Part shown: positions 62,173 through 64,000 of the stretch, piece by piece | How the letters are laid out: the number at the start of each line of letters is the position of its first letter | Position numbering within the stretch: position 1 is the first letter of the stretch | Source of the DNA: Embleya scabrispora | GTDB taxonomy: Bacteria > Actinomycetota > Actinomycetes > Streptomycetales > Streptomycetaceae | Reading direction: 5' to 3' | Assembly: GCF_002024165.1 (NCBI RefSeq) | Contig: NZ_MWQN01000001.1 | Span: 1,674,001 to 1,738,000 of the forward strand | Length of the DNA stretch: 64,000 bases | The notes under the pieces: generated by a model | Database searches by the model: none | Told to the model about the DNA's origin: nothing | The model's input: only the letters and a program-made list of their open reading frames with translations | Program-made: the position numbers and the translations under genes

Positions 62173-62186
62173 TAGAACAGGTTTCA
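62173..62186. promoter_or_regulatory. KstR-type box between kstR and the glycosyltransferase operon
   Basis: TAGAACAGGTTTCA matches all eight fixed positions of the KstR consensus. It is 50 bp from the glycosyltransferase start and 111 bp from the kstR start. This fits autoregulation of kstR, known in mycobacteria, and control of the trio. Confidence 0.82.
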
Positions 62187-62296
62187 GTATGTGCTCGTCG
62201 GAGACCAGCCAAGATACCGCCGGGTACCTCCTGCGACGCACACCGCGTGACCCGTAACACACCGCCCGGCGGACCGCCGCGCATCGAGAGGCTGAC

Positions 62297-62902
62297 ATGA
62301 CGACGTATACGAAGGCCGACCGGGCGCCGCTGACCGAGCGCCAGGAGGCACGCCGCCGCCGCATCCTGCGCGCGACCACCCAACTGGCCGCCCGAGGCGG
62401 TTACGAATCGGTGCAGATGCGCGAGGTCGCGGAGCTGTCCGAGGTGGCGCTCGGCACGCTGTACCGCTACTTCCCGTCCAAGGTGCACCTGCTGGTGGCC
62501 ACCATGTACGACCAGCTGGATCAGCTGCACGGCCAGTTGCGCCGCCGCCCGCCGAAGAGCGCCGGCGCGCGTGAGCGGGTGGTGGACACCCTGCTCCGGG
62601 CGTTCAAGGGGATGCAGCGCGAGCCGCACCTGACCGAGGCGATGATGCGGGCGCTCCAGTTCGCGGACCGCTCGGTCGGTGCCGAGGTGGACACGGTCAG
62701 CCGGGAGACCACGTCGATGATCCTGGAGGCGATCAGCGGCGACGAGCCGCCGAACGAGCCGACCACGGAGGAATTGGCGGTGATCCGGGTGATCACCCAC
62801 ACGTGGCACTCGTCCCTGATCGCCTGGCTGAACGGCCGCGCCTCGATCGCCCAGGTCCGCACCGACATCGAAACCGTCTGCCGGCTGATCCCCGAGGACT
62901 GA
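62297..62902 (+). CDS. kstR: KstR-like TetR repressor of steroid catabolism
   Basis: This 201-residue TetR-family protein has a DNA-binding domain (RRRRILRATTQLAARGGYES; QMREVAELSEVALGTLYRYF, then PSKVHLLVA) that closely follows mycobacterial KstR (GGYEAVQMRAVAD...VGTLYRYFPSKVHLL). The C-terminal part shares TEAMMRALQFADRSVGAEV and the ending WLNGRASIAQV. KstR represses cholesterol genes and is released by a 3-oxo-cholestenoyl-CoA intermediate. The five matching operator-like sites in this window, one at its own promoter, support the assignment. A paralogous fatty-acid regulator is the main alternative. Confidence 0.85.
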   Translation: MTTYTKADRAPLTERQEARRRRILRATTQLAARGGYESVQMREVAELSEVALGTLYRYFPSKVHLLVATMYDQLDQLHGQLRRRPPKSAGARERVVDTLLRAFKGMQREPHLTEAMMRALQFADRSVGAEVDTVSRETTSMILEAISGDEPPNEPTTEELAVIRVITHTWHSSLIAWLNGRASIAQVRTDIETVCRLIPED

Positions 62903-62962
62903 GGCCCGGCCGCCGCGAGGGCGCCCGGCCGGGACCGCTTCGGCCCGGCCGGAGCACTCGCG

Positions 62963-63196
62963 CTAGTCCTCCGGCGGGAACACGGTCGCGCCGGAGGTCG
63001 CGTCCACGATCGAGATGGCCTCGACCGGGCAGCTCTCGGCCGCCTCCAGGATCGCGTCCGAGGCGTCCGTCTCTCCCGCCGTCGGGTGCGACTGCCGACC
63101 CGCGTCCAGCTTGAAGTCGTTCGGCGCGCTGCCGATGCACATGCCCGACCCGATGCATACGCTCCGGTCGACCTCGACCCGCCAGCGATCACCCAT
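62963..63196 (-). CDS. [3Fe-4S]-type ferredoxin (FdxD-like)
   Basis: This 77-residue ferredoxin has CIGSGMCIGSAP and a later ESCPVEA, the three-Cys pattern of actinobacterial 3Fe-4S (or 7Fe-type remnant) ferredoxins that feed electrons to P450 or oxygenases. Mycobacterial FdxD (Rv3503c) lies in the KstR regulon. ATG follows an AGGAGT site. It is 58 bp after the aldehyde dehydrogenase gene starts the run, on the same strand, so the two are probably co-transcribed. Confidence 0.9.
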   Translation of the reverse strand: MGDRWRVEVDRSVCIGSGMCIGSAPNDFKLDAGRQSHPTAGETDASDAILEAAESCPVEAISIVDATSGATVFPPED

Positions 63197-63254
63197 CGAT
63201 ACTCCTCTTTCGCTCGGCTCTTGCGTCCGCCCGCGCGGCCCGCGGCCGCGACGG

Positions 63255-64000
63255 TCAGATCTGCGCGTCGTAACCCGCGGGCAGCGCGATGGACTTGGCC
63301 TCGGTGTACGCGTCGAGCCCCTCGATGCCGAACTCGCGTCCGATGCCCGAGTTCTTGTAGCCGCCGAACGGGCCGAAGAAGTCGAGGCCGAACGTGTTCA
63401 CCGAGTACGTACCGGTCCGGATCCGCCGGGCCACGTCGATCCCCTTCTCGATGTCCGTCGTCCAGACGCTGCCCGAGAGGCCGAAGTCGGAATCGTTGGC
63501 CAGGGCGATCGCCTGCTCCTCGTCGTCGTAGGCGATCAGCGCCACGACCGGGCCGAAGATCTCCTCCTGGGCGATCCGCATCGAGTTGTCCACGTCGCCG
63601 AACAGGGTGGGCTCGACGTACCAGCCCTTCTCCTGCGCCTCGGGACGACCGCCGCCGGCGAGGATCTTGGCGCCCTCCTCCTGGCCGATGCGGATGTAGT
63701 CGAGCGAGCGCTGCTGCTGGCGCTTGGCCACCAGCGGGCCGACCTGGGTGTCGGCCGCCATCGGGTCGCCGACCTTGAGTTCGCCCACCCACGCGGCGAA
63801 GCGCTCGGCGATCTCGTCGTAGCGGGCGCGCGGGGCCAGGATCCGGGTCTGCGCCACGCACGCCTGGCCGTTGTTCATGTACGAGTTCGGCAGCAGCGTG
63901 GTCGCGGTGTGCTCCAGGTCGGCGTCGGGCAGGATGATCGCCGCCGACTTGCCACCCAGTTCCAGCGTGACCCGGGTGAGGTTGCGCGCGGCGACCTCCA
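63255..64000 (-). CDS. NAD-dependent aldehyde dehydrogenase, 5' part beyond the window
   Basis: The 248 visible codons are the C-terminal half of an aldehyde dehydrogenase. Glu in VTLELGGKSA and catalytic Cys in NNGQACVAQTRIL lie near the window edge, followed by EEIFGPVVALIAY, NDSDFGLSGSVW and FGPFGGYKNSGIGRE. The frame stays open past 63878 to the edge, so the true start is outside. It should oxidise an aldehyde to its acid, perhaps after the alcohol dehydrogenase at 24163, before CoA activation by a FadD17-type enzyme. It precedes the ferredoxin gene. Confidence 0.93.
   Translation of the reverse strand, partial: EVAARNLTRVTLELGGKSAAIILPDADLEHTATTLLPNSYMNNGQACVAQTRILAPRARYDEIAERFAAWVGELKVGDPMAADTQVGPLVAKRQQQRSLDYIRIGQEEGAKILAGGGRPEAQEKGWYVEPTLFGDVDNSMRIAQEEIFGPVVALIAYDDEEQAIALANDSDFGLSGSVWTTDIEKGIDVARRIRTGTYSVNTFGLDFFGPFGGYKNSGIGREFGIEGLDAYTEAKSIALPAGYDAQI

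Noticed and set aside
1-64000. Integrated element or genomic island with attachment sites
   Set aside because: No integrase, transposase, tRNA or flanking direct repeat was found; only the XRE/DUF397 segment looks possibly acquired.

Overview
The window is very GC-rich, strongly biased to G/C at third codon positions, and uses GTG, TTG and probably CTG starts after AGGAG-type ribosome sites. Together with a bifunctional RNase H/phosphatase, F420-type oxidoreductase, PASTA protein, XRE/DUF397 pair and KstR-like regulator, this points to an actinomycete, most likely Streptomycetales-like (genus is inference). No rRNA, tRNA, CRISPR array, transposase or integrase was recognised.

Layout. 0-8.1 kb: housekeeping-type genes (RNase H/phosphatase, zinc-ribbon coiled-coil protein, Nif3-like protein, PASTA membrane protein, an SDR, a two-component system). 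8.16-9.34 kb: array of an uncharacterised ~207-bp repeat. 9.7-21.8 kb: lanthipeptide cluster with a LanL/LanKC-type synthetase, an S9-peptidase-like protein without its serine, a 38-residue precursor, and two ABC half-transporters. The first transporter is frameshifted; the second carries about 1,045 residues of disordered, partly repetitive sequence ahead of its membrane domain. 21.8-28.5 kb: steroid/acyl-CoA catabolic genes around an ECF sigma factor pair. 28.8-37.2 kb: orphan solute-binding protein, XRE/DUF397 pair, TetR/SDR divergon, RarD-like and LysE-like transporters, and a frameshifted MerB-like gene. 37.4-39.56 kb: second, larger and mirror-symmetric array of the same ~207-bp repeat. 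39.6-47.3 kb: acyl-CoA synthetase (FadD17-like), NYN protein, SCP-x-type thiolase, fused acyl-CoA dehydrogenase, methyltransferase. 47.3-58.6 kb: cell-envelope genes (amidase, three paralogous membrane proteins, a probable pseudokinase), an F420-type oxidoreductase, and three copies of a second, hairpin-rich repeat. 58.7-64 kb: a glycosyltransferase/methyltransferase/six-hairpin-type trio, a KstR-like repressor, ferredoxin and aldehyde dehydrogenase.

How it fits together. A KstR-like TetR repressor at 62.3 kb is accompanied by sites matching the mycobacterial KstR operator (T-NN-AAC-NN-GTT-NN-A) ahead of an alcohol dehydrogenase, a MaoC hydratase/thioesterase pair, a fused acyl-CoA dehydrogenase, an F420-type oxidoreductase, and kstR itself with the glycosyltransferase operon. 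Many of these genes resemble mycobacterial cholesterol side-chain genes (hsd4A, Rv3538, fadD17, fadE34, Rv3520c, fdxD), so a dispersed steroid catabolic regulon is the best reading.

The least described material is the lanthipeptide cluster with its unusual export and peptidase-like proteins, and the two families of structured intergenic repeats.
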